Shown here piece by piece: positions 10,999 to 22,153 of a stretch of DNA of 64,000 nt. The notes beneath the pieces are model-generated. The model worked only from the letters and a program-made list of their open reading frames with translations. It was not told the DNA's origin and searched no databases. Source of the stretch: Trichosporon coremiiforme (lineage: Eukaryota; Basidiomycota; Tremellomycetes; Trichosporonales; Trichosporonaceae). Position 1 is the first letter of the stretch, and the number at the start of each line of letters is the position of its first letter. A program made the position numbers and the translations under genes. The stretch covers positions 310,001 to 374,000 of the forward strand of contig BCJJ01000007.1 of the NCBI GenBank assembly GCA_039545355.1. Reading direction: 5' to 3'.

Positions 10999-11078
10999 TT
11001 GCTACCCGTTCGGTTGATGGACCAAGATTCTGGCAGCGGCGAGGGCTTCGGTAGTGGGAGCGCTCATGACGGCGTAGC

Positions 11079-13086
11079 CTGGTTGTCAGCTAGATCTGCG
11101 ACCAATGTTAGCTCACCAGTGGTGTTGGAGGGGTCGGTATCGTCCGTAGCGGTTTATGCGCCGGGATGGGTGAAGGAGACAATGGTAAAGCGACAACGAT
11201 GCAAAGCAGTGCAGACGGACTGCTGCGCTGGCATTCGCACCTGCACCTTGGAATCGACAGCCGTGTCCATGACCTGTCGTCCTTCGACTGGGGAGCGGTC
11301 GCGTGGTGGTGTACAGAACCTCGACGGAGGGTAACCTCCACCGACAAAAGACAGTCCTACGGCTCAGGGAGGCCCATGGACTATCTCTTTCAAACCCAAG
11401 CTTCGTGTGAACGTAGCCCTAGCCCGTATTCATGGAACTCATTGCAGACAGGCGGAATTAAGAAGAAACCGGCGAAAATCCCTTAATCCGACAGTGTGCC
11501 ACGGCTTGGACTGCAAGTAAGCTCTTGCGTTCTTAGCTCGACAAGAGCTCACATCTGCAAGCCACAGTTGGGCGTTCCGATCAAGGTATGGCGGTAGTCA
11601 GTCCAGTCACTCCTTGCACGCTGCAAGTCAGTTTTTGAGGTACAGCGGAAGCTCACTCAGGCGGCTGGGAGTAGTGGCACCATCTCGTTGACATACCCAG
11701 CGCACTCATCGACGGCCTGGCTTCCAACCAGGCAAGAGACTCTATTGGATCTACTGTTCGTTAGCTGCCAGCCAGGCACACTGTAGCTCACCGTGACCTC
11801 CTCACCGTTGCCATCGAAACTGTTATGTTGCGTCACGAGTAGCGTTAGCTTGCCTTCAGCGACTGGCCGTCAGTTCCGCACACGTTTCGTGAGATGACCC
11901 TTGCGGCTTACTGGCCAAGTCATGAGCGGGGGAGAAGGTGGGCCGACTGGACCATGAGCTATCGACGCGAATGATAGGTCACCCCTTTGGAGAGGGGAAG
12001 TGGAGATCGGACTAGCTGTCGGTCAGCTTTGGATTCGTGGATGGAAGCTCACCTCCGTGCTTTCGACACCTGTAGTCCGAAGCGTTGAATGGAGTCAGCT
12101 GTCTGCAAGTCTGATGTGGAGTTAGCTCACCGTCGCATGATGGCAGCCCGAAGCTTTCTCGCTGGCTGTAAGCTACTTTGCATGCACCAAGGTCAGCTGC
12201 CCACGCCGCCCACCTCGCATGCGTCCCGCCGCACACATGGAGTCAGCTGTTGCGGCGAACGCTCCTAGCTTATACCTCGAAGCGCTTGTAAGGAAGGATG
12301 CGGGGTAACGTTCGAGTCCGTTCTCTGGCACCCGCTCAACGTGCAGTACGCTTGACCCTGCTCTGCACTTATGGCGATTTTTCAAGAACTGACTTGCTGT
12401 CAGACGTCCCTGTGCCATCTGGAGTGAGCTACGCTGTAGGCAAGTTTGAAGCTCACAGTTTCTTTGGGTGAGTGATAGAATTCTTGGCTGGCGGTCAGCT
12501 ACAATGGCGTACGGCTGACAGAAGCCTAAGCTGACATCGTCTACCGTTCCCATTCTTGGGGCTCCCAGTCACCTGACATGACCTGAAGTCGTCTTGTACT
12601 GTAGCTTACCTTCTCACGAGAGCAAGGCATAGACAGCGAGGCTGGCTGTCTGCTGCAGCTATCCTCGCAGCTGACGCAATAATATGGGGACGTCTGGAGC
12701 CTACCCGCGGTCTCTTGAGGGTTGGAGTTAGCTGAGAATTACCGCCGAGCAGCTTACCGACTAAAGCAGACGAGCGAGAATGAAAGGTGCCGACTGGCGG
12801 TTAGCTTCCCGTGACCCAAGCGATAGCTGCACAACTCACACTCCTCGCCGCCTGCTGTCAGCTACAGATCGGCGGGGCAGCTTGCCCCGCCTCTCTTGCT
12901 TGTGGGAGGGACCCCCTGGTGAGTCAGCTATGGGTCTACATCCCTAACTGCTACCTCCGCCATGTCTACGTGACGCTACTGTAGTAGCTAGTATCAGCTA
13001 CGACCGCTCTGACTTAGCTCACCAAGCACCCTCGCGCCCGAGCGGGAGTGATCGCCACCTGCGGGTCAGTTTTGCATCCAACTCAC
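11079..13086 (-). other. Mini-intron array, more divergent half
   Basis: On the minus strand this stretch holds many units with a spliceosomal donor, a branch site and an acceptor AG within 35-50 nt. Clear ones are at 11079-11116, 11512-11552, 11621-11656, 11751-11791, 11863-11911, 12016-12052, 12419-12456, 12794-12839 and 12988-13022. In this half the donor is usually GTGAGCT and the branch AGCTGAC or GCTAAC, the same signals used by proven introns of coding genes nearby. No reading frame of useful length crosses the pieces in between. It may be a non-coding multi-exon transcript or the leader of the gene at 10362-10998. Confidence 0.6.
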
Positions 13087-13234
13087 TAACTTGCCTCCTT
13101 TATCACTGTGGATGTCTCGAGTCACCTGGTATCAGCTATGACAGGATGGATCAACTCCAGCTTCCTCATACCTGAGCCGGTAGCTGGGTATCAGTTAACC
13201 ATACAGACGCGTAACTGACCGTCTCCGTGTTTGG

Positions 13235-14781
13235 CTGAAGTCAGTTTTAAAGCGTAGTCGAGAACTCACCTCCTGACAGCCTGCCTTAATAGTCTGGAGA
13301 AGAGTGGCTGAGTCATGCGAGTCTGTCCGTTAGCTAGAAAGTCGCGCGCATGTCAGTTCACGTTAAAGGAACGGGAGCTATACGCTCGTGTCTCCGCCCG
13401 CTGTCGTCTCGATGAGCGCTGTCGTTCAGCTCAAACCCTGGTCATCGTAACTCGCCTCGAACAACTGGACGTCAGTTCGATCGTCTGCTTCTCGAACTCA
13501 CCCCATTACCAAACCCACAAACCCCTCTCGTCGCTCGAGCGAGGTGGTTCGAACAGCCTCAGATGGTGCTGGGCTTAGTTTCGTTCGTGACGCGTCAAAC
13601 TCACGTATTACCGCACTGGGGTCAGTTGGTCAATGACTGGTGAGAAACTCACCGGTCTCCCACGCCTTAGTGTTCCCCAAGGCACTGGAAGTGCGAAATG
13701 CAGCTAGGACCAGCGACACTGTGGTCAGTTCCCGTTCAGAGGATCGTGTCACTCACCGTAATACTCGTCCTCTCCTCACGCTGGGATCAGTTTGCCAATC
13801 GACGTCTTGGAAACTCACTGGTACCCTTCGGCTGACCACATCATTCTCTCGTCAACGTATCGACAGACAGAGGCGAGGGAGCTGTAGTGATGCTGGAGTC
13901 AGTTTATCCTTTCGCTCACGAAGCTCATCCAACTTTCCACAGCGCTGGAGGGCAGTTTGCAACCGGTTCGTCTAACTCATCATCCTCCCTCCTCTTCCTT
14001 CTCTCTCATTGAGCAAGTGGCGCCGAAAATTAGGGTCTCGCGCTGGAGTCAGTTTGGGTGAAGAACGGCAAAACTCACCGCCACTTTCTTTGCAAAGCTG
14101 GTGGTCCGTTCGAAAGCGAGACTTCCCAACTCACTTTCAGTGTCCCCCCACTCCACCCTTCTGCTGAATGGCAAGGCCGAATCTCGTTCTTGAGGTCAGT
14201 TCGAACGCAGGCGGGCGAACTCACCCTCCCTCCCCTGCTGCTGAATCCACTGGAGTCAGTTTTGCAATGGCTCTTTGGGCAAACTCACCATCTCACCTAC
14301 GACTCACTCCCCTCATCCGCTCACTGAAAACGAGTGATACCCAGGGACCAGGCATAAATTCTCGCGCTGGGATCAGTTGTGACGCATGGCCCGACAGCTT
14401 GGCCTCGTCGTCTCTCGCACCGCTGGGGGTCAGTTCAACAGTGCATGGTCAACTCACTCTCAGCATCTCTCAACACAGACAGCACCGAAACACAGAGCCC
14501 AAAGCTCTCGTGCTGGGGGGTCAGTTCTTTCCAACGATGGCATAACTCACCCCTCCTTTCCAAGCTGCTGGTCAGTTCATCAACGAAGCCCGAGCAACTC
14601 ACTTCCAGACTCCCATCTCAACCTCCCTGCAATGGGGATACTGGACAGGGGCGGGGGGTCTCGCTGGGATATCTCGCTGGGATGTCTCGCTGGGATGAGT
14701 TCGAAAAGGAGATCAGGACAACTCATGACGACTGACGACTGCTGGGGTCTGTTGATCTCTTCTAGCAACGAGTACACTCAC
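13235..14781 (-). other. Mini-intron array, dense half
   Basis: Fourteen clean units of 35-40 nt, each GTGAGT(T) ... AACTGAC-CCCAG or a close variant on the minus strand: 13235-13269, 13465-13501, 13569-13604, 13616-13652, 13719-13756, 13781-13818, 14043-14078, 14098-14134, 14189-14224, 14250-14288, 14423-14457, 14513-14550, 14568-14602 and 14742-14781. Four more are decayed: 13893-13919 (27 nt), 13945-13980 and 14690-14726 (AT in place of the GT donor) and one starting at 14367 (no donor). The pieces between them are 11 to about 135 nt (for example 13605-13615 has 11 nt and 14551-14567 has 17). Joining the pieces does not give an open frame: the series 13757-13780, 13653-13718, 13605-13615 meets TGA or TAA. 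I therefore do not call a protein. Confidence 0.7.
14659..14697. repeat. Tandem repeat, 3 x 13 bp
   Basis: Three copies of TCTCGCTGGGAT(A/G) in a row. The unit equals the minus-strand acceptor-plus-exon-start sequence (ATCCCAGCGAGA) found at several units of the surrounding array. Confidence 0.75.
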
Positions 14782-15318
14782 CTTCTTTAACCTCCGACAA
14801 CCTCTCATCCTTCTATAGCTACTGACACGTCAAGGACCGAGCGTTGTCGGGCCGCGTCGAGCTGGGCGCGAGGACGAATAATCGAGTGAACCAGTCAGCT
14901 CGTATGGTCCAGAGTTGACAGGAAGCGAGTGTTCAGTGGGAAAGGGTCGAAGCTAGTTGCTGTCGTGTCGTCGTGTTGTCCGTCTCAGGCGATCAGACGT
15001 TCGTCCCTGCGCCCTGCTCGTGCTCTCCACGCTACCTTCGCCCATGTCGTCACGATCTGCAGTGAGTCTCCCACGGGACAGCCTGTCGCCTCCCAACGCC
15101 CGTTGCCACCCGTTCATGGCCCGTTGCCACCCAGCCTCGGCACCCAGCCGACGCTCGTCACCTAGCCAGCGCCCCTTCCCTCGTCGCAACCCAGTGCCCC
15201 AGAAGTCAGTCTCCCAACACGCCATGAACCTTCAGAGGCTGCATATGTACAGCAAGTCTACGAATTACAACTAAGGGGCTCCCTTCATGTCTCCTATTAG
15301 AAAGCTTAGTGAGCGCGA
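14782..15318. other. Intergenic; likely upstream region of the array
   Basis: No gene recognised. Short direct repeats of CCCGTTGCCACCC occur near 15100-15135. If the array is transcribed on the minus strand its start should lie here. Confidence 0.4.
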
Positions 15319-17378
15319 CTACAGGCGCTGGTCCTTGGGCATGAACTTCATAGCCTGGCTGTGGGGGTGTTAGCGTGCATTCATGAGGTTTGGAGAGGGG
15401 ATGCGGGGCCCATAGGCTGATCCGCGCTAGAGGGGCGCTAGTTCGGCGGCGTGGGAGGGCGCAGCCACCGAAGCCAGGCGTAGATCAGGCACCACTGCCA
15501 CTGCGAAACCACCTCACCAAATCCTTTCGAGGATTTCTCTTCAAGTGACACTCACCGGACTCCAAGGTCTCCGAGGACCTCCTCGGCGCCTCCGAGGATG
15601 GCGTCGAATTTCTGGGTACGCTGGAATTGCTCAATGAAGCGTCCCATGCCAGTCTTGGTCAGTCCGCGACCTCCGAAGATCTGGACGGCGTCGTCGGCGA
15701 TCTCGCCGGCGACACGGGTCGAGAGCATCTTGAGGAAGCCGATCTGGCCGGCCAGGTGCTTGCTCTGCTCGCGGTAAGTCATGTTGCACATCTGGAAGGT
15801 GACGTTCTCGAGGTAAGACTGGACAGCCTCGACCTTTGCGATCATGTGGGCGAGCCTGGGTTGTGGTTAGCACGGTGGACGTTGGGAGTGGAGGTGGTGT
15901 GGGGTCCCAAATGGCCACGCGACAAGTCACGTGCCAGCTAGACCTCCCCGCTACGAGACCCGGTTTGATCGCCGGGGGACTCACTTCTGACGGATGACAG
16001 GCTGGGCAAGGAGGGGCTTGCCGAAGACAGTGCGCTGGGCGCCCCAGAGGAGACACTCCTCGACGATGGCGCGGGAGCCACGGGCCGACGAGCAGCACAT
16101 GATCCAGCGCTCGTGGTTGAAGTTGGAGAGAATGACGAGGAGACCTCCGTTCTCGGGGCCGAGCATGTTCTCGTTGGGGACGACGACGTCCTTGAACTCG
16201 ATGTAGGCGGTACCGGCGGCAGTCGAGTACGAGGTCTTGATCTGCTTGGTGGTGACGCCCTCGCCGCGGGGGACGAGGAAGACGGTGAGACCGCCGTCGG
16301 TGCGGCATCCAACGGTGAAGTAGTCGGCGTGCATACCGCCAGTGATCCACTTCTTGGTACCGTTGATGACCCACGAGCCGTCCTCGCGCTGGACGGCGGT
16401 GGTGCGGAGACCAGCGACGTCGGAACCGGCGAACGCCTCAGTGATGGCGAGACAGATAGCCTTCTGGCCCGAGAAGACCTCCTCGAGGACACGCGAGCGG
16501 AGGGGCTCCTGTCCGAAGTTCATGACAGGGGGCAGACCAATGACCATGCCCGAGTTGAGACCGTCTCCGTATCCACGGGCGGCGCAGCGGGTGATCTCCT
16601 GGGTGAGAACGAGCTCGTGGAAGTAGTTGAACTTCTTGCCGTCGACGCCGCCGATGAGTTCCTTGCCGTGGAGGTGCTTGCCGGGGCCGAGACGCATGCG
16701 GTTCAGGTTGTTGTCGCCCATCGACTTGAGAACCTCGGGCGAGGCGCGCTTGCCGTTGTCCTCGCAAGCCTGCGCGTCGGGGTACAGGACCTCGTCGACG
16801 TACTTGCGCATGGCAACCTGAAGGGCGCGGTGCGAGTCATCGTAGTAGGGCGACTTGAAGGCGGGGGTGAGCCAAGTAGGCTCAGCGTAGGGAACCTTGG
16901 ACAGGTCTCCGGGAAGATGAGGCTTGATCTTCTCTTGCTCTCCCTTGATCTGGCCAACACGCAGGCGCTGGTACTGGGGCTTGCGGAGGACCTCGTCGCG
17001 GTGGAGACCGAAGAAGACGGTGGTGGCGTCCTTACCGGCTGCCCGGGGGGTCAGTTGTTTGTTCGTGTGAAGTCTGTTTGCGATCCGAGACGACGCGCCC
17101 GTCAGGCACTACAATAGCGCAACCAAGACGTCACTGCCAGACGGCCGCTCGTCGCCACTCGCATGTTGCTACTCACCGACATCCTGGTCGAGGAGGACGA
17201 CGGAGCCTCCGGGGTGGAGACGGGCGAACTTGGAAAGATCGTAGACGTACGAGTCGATGATCACGTAGAGGTCTCCCTCCTTGTTGTGCTGGGCGGATCA
17301 GCTTCAGGCAAAGGCACTTCAGCTAATACTCACCTGAGCGACCTCGTCGCGAGTGAACTGCTTCATCTCCTTGGACAT
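15319..17378 (-). CDS. Cytochrome b5-acyl-CoA dehydrogenase fusion
   Basis: Five exons (17334-17378, 17177-17288, 15985-17038, 15556-15855, 15319-15358) give 516 residues. Residues 1-85 form a cytochrome b5 domain with LHPGG at about 39-43. The rest is a full acyl-CoA dehydrogenase: N-terminal helical part, the signature AITEAFAGSDVAGLRTTA, the beta domain, and the C-terminal helical part with FGGRGLTKTGMGRFIEQFQR. This b5-fused type is common in fungi and is thought to oxidise acyl-CoA chains; the b5 domain may take electrons from the flavin. The last exon encodes only 13 residues and ends in QRL, which resembles but does not match the usual SKL-type peroxisomal signal. No mitochondrial presequence is seen. 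Introns are 45, 138, 129 and 197 nt. Confidence 0.9.
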
Positions 17379-18117
17379 TGTTGGATGGGATGTGGATGTG
17401 CTGGGAGTGAAGAGGGAAGACCGTAGTGGGTATTAAAGGACTCGCTGGGCGGCGATGAGCGAGGTGTTGGTGAAAAGGGCGACCGGCTACTGGCCAGGCC
17501 GGGAAGAAATCTTGGACAGTGGAAGGCTGAGGCATTCATCGCAGGACACGCAGAACACGCAGGATACGCAGGGGGGCAGGCTCAACAACAGGGCAGGATC
17601 GCAGGGCACATTGCAGGATCGCAGGGCCAGCACAGATCGTCCGCCGGTACAGATTCGAAAGAGTAAGATTTGGGCCCGCAACACCGGCACACTCGACGTG
17701 GTTAGCTGACCAACGGCACGTCGCCCAATGCATCGCCGGTGGATGACTGACGTCAGGGCCCCCCCGATGACCCCGGCTGACGAAGGGAGCGCAGGGCGAC
17801 AGCAGGGCGACAACAGGGTGGGTGGTCAATCGATCACTCCGGATTGGCTCCTCCACTCGCGACACGCGTACACTCCATCCCACCCCGCCCGCAATCCATG
17901 AGCCATTCCATGCTTGCTCCTTTCATTCATGACACAGTGGCCGCCGCGGACAGGGAGCGACAACCAGCTGTCGGCATCGTCCGTACGCCGGCCACCCATT
18001 ACGCTGCATCGTCTCTACTTTGTGTCGCTCGATACATTGCGACAAACTGTGTGTTCTGCTGCTCACGTCTGTGTGTACTGTAGTGGCGACGGGTACTGGA
18101 ACGGCTGGAACCTTACT

Positions 18118-18119
<2 letters not shown>
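17379..18119. other. Upstream region of the acyl-CoA dehydrogenase
   Basis: No gene recognised. Contains a loose cluster of GCAGGA/CGCAGG repeats around 17535-17625. Confidence 0.45.

Positions 18120-18170
<51 letters not shown>
18120..18170. repeat. Poly(C) tract, 51 nt
   Basis: An uninterrupted run of 51 C on the plus strand (G on the minus strand). It lies between genes. Proline-only reading frames across it are artefacts. Its true length may be wrong because such runs are hard to sequence. Confidence 0.9.
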
Positions 18171-19111
18171 TACCCCTGGAACGTGTACCGCGTCTCGAAG
18201 CTTGCGAGTCGGCAGTCGGGCGGCGTGAGAAGTGTGACGCACACCAAGGCGTGTGTTCCGATGCACGCCCACTCCTCCACTTTTCAGACCTCCTTTGTCT
18301 CCACTCTCACATGCGGTGCCCCCGTACCACTATCCGCCGTGCTGTGCCGGCCCGGACGCCGTGCGCGCCGCGTGCACTGTCACAACAACGTGACGCTCCC
18401 ATTCCCATGGACGGCCCGTACACGGCACGCAGGATGTGCAGGATGCGCTGGCAGAGCAGACCCGGTACGTTGCAGGCGCGGCTGGCTTTACGCGGATACG
18501 CTCCGGATAGCCCTATACCCGGCCAGTTTAGGCCCCGCCCATACCCCGCATCCCGTCTGCGCGTCTGGCTCTTCATCGCCGACACGTTCATCGTGCGATC
18601 TCCGTTCGGTGTCTTGCCGTCATTACCCGTGCTGTACCCGTTCGCAGCGGCTATCACATGACTCTTCTGGGCTTTCATTTCGGCAACAACATTACACGAC
18701 CCACAGCAATGGTGGGAGATACGGCAGCACCTTCCTCGCGCCTTCTTCAAGTCTGACTCTTCCTGATAAGCACCGCACTGCTTCTTGTTCCATCTCCAGA
18801 TCTCGTGACGTTGCCGGCGACGCCGTCTCCAGGACCTTCTTCAAGTATAGCTACCAGCCCGTTCGTGGGCTGAGGCCTCACCGGCAATCGCAATGTTTCC
18901 ACCCGTTTACCTATCCACTCATGACCTCTTCACTCACAACTACGTCTCTTCACGGCCGCGGCACAACGGATCTGATCCCCGACAACGCCTTCCACTCACG
19001 CCACCCGGGCTGTCTCAAATGACCACAGATCGACGATGACCGCCGCAGAAGCAAAGTGCAGCCTAATGGATACATTATTCTAACCGTACGTTAACAAAGT
19101 TGCGGGGCATA
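18171..19111. other. Intergenic, no gene recognised
   Basis: Open frames here lack splice structure and family features. Contains the 3' flank of the MFS gene. Confidence 0.45.
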
Positions 19112-21066
19112 CTACGCCCGCGGCTCCGTCGAGACGGGCTTTTCCTGCTCGTGCAGGGGTTCATCGGGGATCTGTATGTCAGCGGGGCCCTTCTTCGCCA
19201 TATCTCCACATCCCTCGCCTCCGTCTCTTCCCATCTTCTCTCTCCACGCCGGATTACTCACAAAGAAACTCGTAATCAGGACAATGGCCGCGCCGATACC
19301 CCCAAAGATGAAGGTATTCCTCAACGCAGCGCCGTACGCCTCTCTCGCGAGCACCCGTTGACCCAACGGCAGTTTCTTGATCACGCTGCTAGCCTTGCGC
19401 AGTTTGTCAATAAGCCCTCCGTCCGTAAACCTGCGGCCCAATTCGTGCCCCAGACTAGTCTGGAACACAGCGTCGCTGATCCCCACGCCGAGGACTTGGC
19501 CAATCGACCGCCACACGAACACGAACCCGGTCGCGGTCGCGATTTCGTCCCGGCTGACTGCCTCGAGGTTTGCGACGAGGGTGAGTGTGAGCAGCGCGCC
19601 GAACCCAGTTCCCATCGGAATCACAGCCGTCCACTGGACGAAGTCGCTGCTGTTTGCGCCGAGGAAGGTGAGCAAGATCATGGACAGAAGCGGACCACAG
19701 GCGCAGATCACGATGGCCCACTTGTACCGCCGGGTGCGGTTCACATAAAGCCCGGCAAGGGGGGAGAAGATGGCCATGGCAATGGAATTGGGGAGGAGAT
19801 GAGATCCAGCAGTCGAGAGCGACTGGCCGAGCACAATCTCAAACACCATGGGGAGGTGGTAGAGCATGTTGAAGTTGACGATTGCGATGAGGCCGGAAAT
19901 GATGCCGATACAGAGGGGGACTCGTCTCTTCAACAGTGTCAGAGGGAGCACGGGGACGCGCGCAAAGCACAGCTCAACGAGGATGAAGATCGCGAAGATG
20001 GCTGCGGCGGCCAGCGCAAAGGGCACAGAGGCGGACTCGGACCCGAGACTCCTAAGGAGACACCCGATTGACAGCAGGAGCGTCAACGAGCCGCCGAAGT
20101 CGATGTCGCCCCAGCGGGTTTGGCCGCGAGCCTTGCCTGGGACAGAGTACCCAACCAGCACGTAGAGCGTGAGTGCGATGGGAATCTGGGCTGAACTGTC
20201 AGCGCCTGCCCTCACGTTCACGATCACTTCCGATGGCAGTCCAAACTTACCGAAGAACGCCGCCCTCCATCCAAACGTCTCAGTCAACCACCCTCCAATC
20301 GGCCCGCCCAATCCAATACCGAGGCCAAAGACCATCATGTTCAGACCCTGGTAGAATCCCCTCAGAGACGGGGAGAATGTCTCCGCCACAACAACAGAGC
20401 TCACGGTACTCATCCCTCCCCCGCCCATACCAGCAACGAAACGACCAAGACACAGCATGCCAAAAGTAGGCGCGAACCCGCATCCGAGCGTTCCGACCGT
20501 GAACAAGGCAAGGGCTTGGCGGAACGCCCGACGCCGACCCAGTATGTCGGCTAGTCTGCCGTAGAGAGGCGTAAATGTCACATTGGACCAGAGGTAGGCT
20601 GTGCCAATCCAGGAGGAGCGGTCGAAGGAGTGCAGCTCGGAGGAGATTGTGGGGATGCATGTTGCCACGACTGGCGGTTAGCTTGCTCTCTCGCTCGGAG
20701 CGTGGAGCGCGCGCGGGGCAGCGGAGCGCGCGCGGGGCAGGAGGAGTTGAGAGCGGGGTAAGGTTGGGGAAGTGGGGGATATGCGACCAGGTGCGATCGG
20801 ATGTTTCCAGATCCCATTCAGGTCAGAGACTGGGGGAGAGCGGAGAGAAGAGGACACGGGCAAAGCCGACCGACAGACACGCTCGAGACGCTCGAGGCGA
20901 TCGAGACGAGAAGAAGGGCAGATGGGCAAGACTCACTCGTCAAGTCCAGGGCGCCGAGGAATCCGGCCAGAAGCGAAGTCGCGACGACCAAACGCCGGAC
21001 CCTCGGCGTCGGCTCGGAAGCCACGGCCACAGCCAGGAGGGGGGTCTGCTCGCCTGCACCCGGCAT
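19112..21066 (-). CDS. MFS transporter, 14-TM drug/amino-acid type
   Basis: Exons 20937-21066, 20251-20670, 19262-20190 and 19112-19171 give 512 residues. The N-terminus MPGAGEQTPLLAVAVASEPT has a TPLL-type dileucine, often seen in vacuolar transporters. TM1 ends in LDLTIVATCIPTISSEL (motif D1 type), loop 2-3 has GRLADILGRRRAF (motif A), and GFYQGLNMMVFGLGIGLGG fits the motif C region. About 14 hydrophobic segments follow. The layout is closest to the Vba/fnx group of vacuolar basic amino acid transporters, but the substrate is not certain. Two introns are multiples of three with no stop: 20191-20250 (60 nt) and 19172-19261 (90 nt, branch GCTGAC then ATACAG). If the second is kept the protein has 542 residues. 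The gene diverges from the sulfatase. Confidence 0.85.
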
Positions 21067-21977
21067 CTTGATTGTGTTCTATTCGGAGATCGGAGCAGCA
21101 AAAGCGCGTCCACGGAAGCTGGGTAAAGCAAGGTGAGACAGGAAATGGGGGCTTGATCGATCTCGGACGCCCGGCGCCGTTGAGTCTTGGGTTTCGGGGC
21201 CGCGACGTTATCGGTGGGCAGGGTGTTTGATCGGGAGCGGCGCGGAAAAACTTGATGGATACCGCGGGCAACTGGCCTGGTTTCTCAGCCACGAGACTAG
21301 TGCGTTAGTGGGCGAAGGAAGAGATGGAGAAGAGAAGAGAAAGCACTAAGACTTCGTAGCAAGCAACTTTTGTCATGGTTAGTTTCTTGGGATGTCACTG
21401 CGGTGGCGCTCGTTCGTCCGACCGGGTCGTGTCACGCACGCTCGTTCGCGGCCCGGCGCCCGTTTGCAAGTTGCACATTCAGCCCAGGCTCGCTTCGGTA
21501 GATCTTTTCCCGGGACAGCTGCTGCGACGAAGAGATGGCCAACAAAAAGGCATGAGTGCTGGTGTCGCGATAGTCACGATAGTCACCAAACGGACCGAAA
21601 AATCGTTCCTGGTAGCAGAAACAGCAGGTTCGATTGGCAGCAGGCAGGGTCGCAATCGATGTTGAACGTCACGCCATCGGCCTCCTCCGGTGCCTTGGCC
21701 TGGCTGCTTGTGCTCGTAGCTCACGTTTTCTGAAAGTGTTTACCCTGGATGCTTATCGCGGCACCCGACGTCGGTGTCTATTTCTGAGCCACAGAAAATG
21801 CGGAGATCTCGCCTGCGGTAAGTACCCTTTTTCTCTCCACCTTTGCATCCAAACGCCGTGCTGATCTGCAGCATCGCAGCGCGTCTACTCCACCCATGCA
21901 CGTCGGTCAGGTTGCCGCCGAGATCCGCTGTACACCGCTCATCGGCAGGAAGCTCGTCAGGAGCATCCCCACACCGA

Positions 21978-22001
21978 GTCCGGGGACCCGGGTCCCCGGA
22001 C
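21978..22001. promoter_or_regulatory. Perfect 24-bp palindrome
   Basis: Left half GTCCGGGGACCC, right half GGGTCCCCGGAC, with no mismatch and no spacer. It is 153 bp before the sulfatase ATG and 72 bp before its TATA box, so it is a candidate binding site for a dimeric regulator. The regulator is unknown. Confidence 0.55.
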
Positions 22002-22072
22002 CTAAACCCTCCGGCACGTCATTTCACGAAAGTTCACGACACAACCCAACTCCGCTAGCCTTCCAGCCTTTC

Positions 22073-22078
22073 TATAAA
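22073..22078 (+). promoter_or_regulatory. TATA box of the sulfatase gene
   Basis: TATAAA within TTTCTATAAAGAGC, 76 bp before the ATG at 22154. Confidence 0.65.
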
Positions 22079-22153
22079 GAGCAGAGCTGCGCGTCATGGC
22101 CAGATCTGCATCGACACCTCCCCACCTTCTAGCTCGACTAGAACCGCGACACA

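Larger units (their letters stand above)
21067..22153. other. Shared upstream region of transporter and sulfatase
   Basis: About 1.1 kb between divergent genes. It holds the palindrome and TATA element listed separately. No coding region supported. Confidence 0.55.

Noticed and set aside
11079..14781. CRISPR-like or satellite repeat explanation for the regularly spaced units
   Set aside because: Unit spacing and sequence between units vary widely; only splice-type motifs recur. The same units occur as true introns in coding genes of this window.
13315..14790. Several plus-strand frames of 87-134 codons
   Set aside because: They run straight through the repeated intron-like units, have no splice signals on their own strand and no family resemblance.
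16113..17117. Long plus-strand open frame (334 codons)
   Set aside because: It is antisense to the acyl-CoA dehydrogenase, whose minus-strand frame has full family motifs. GC-rich coding sequence often leaves such mirror frames.
18020..18661. Open frames with a run of about 17 prolines (and glycines on the other strand)
   Set aside because: They are created by the poly(C) tract and have no splice structure or family resemblance on either side.
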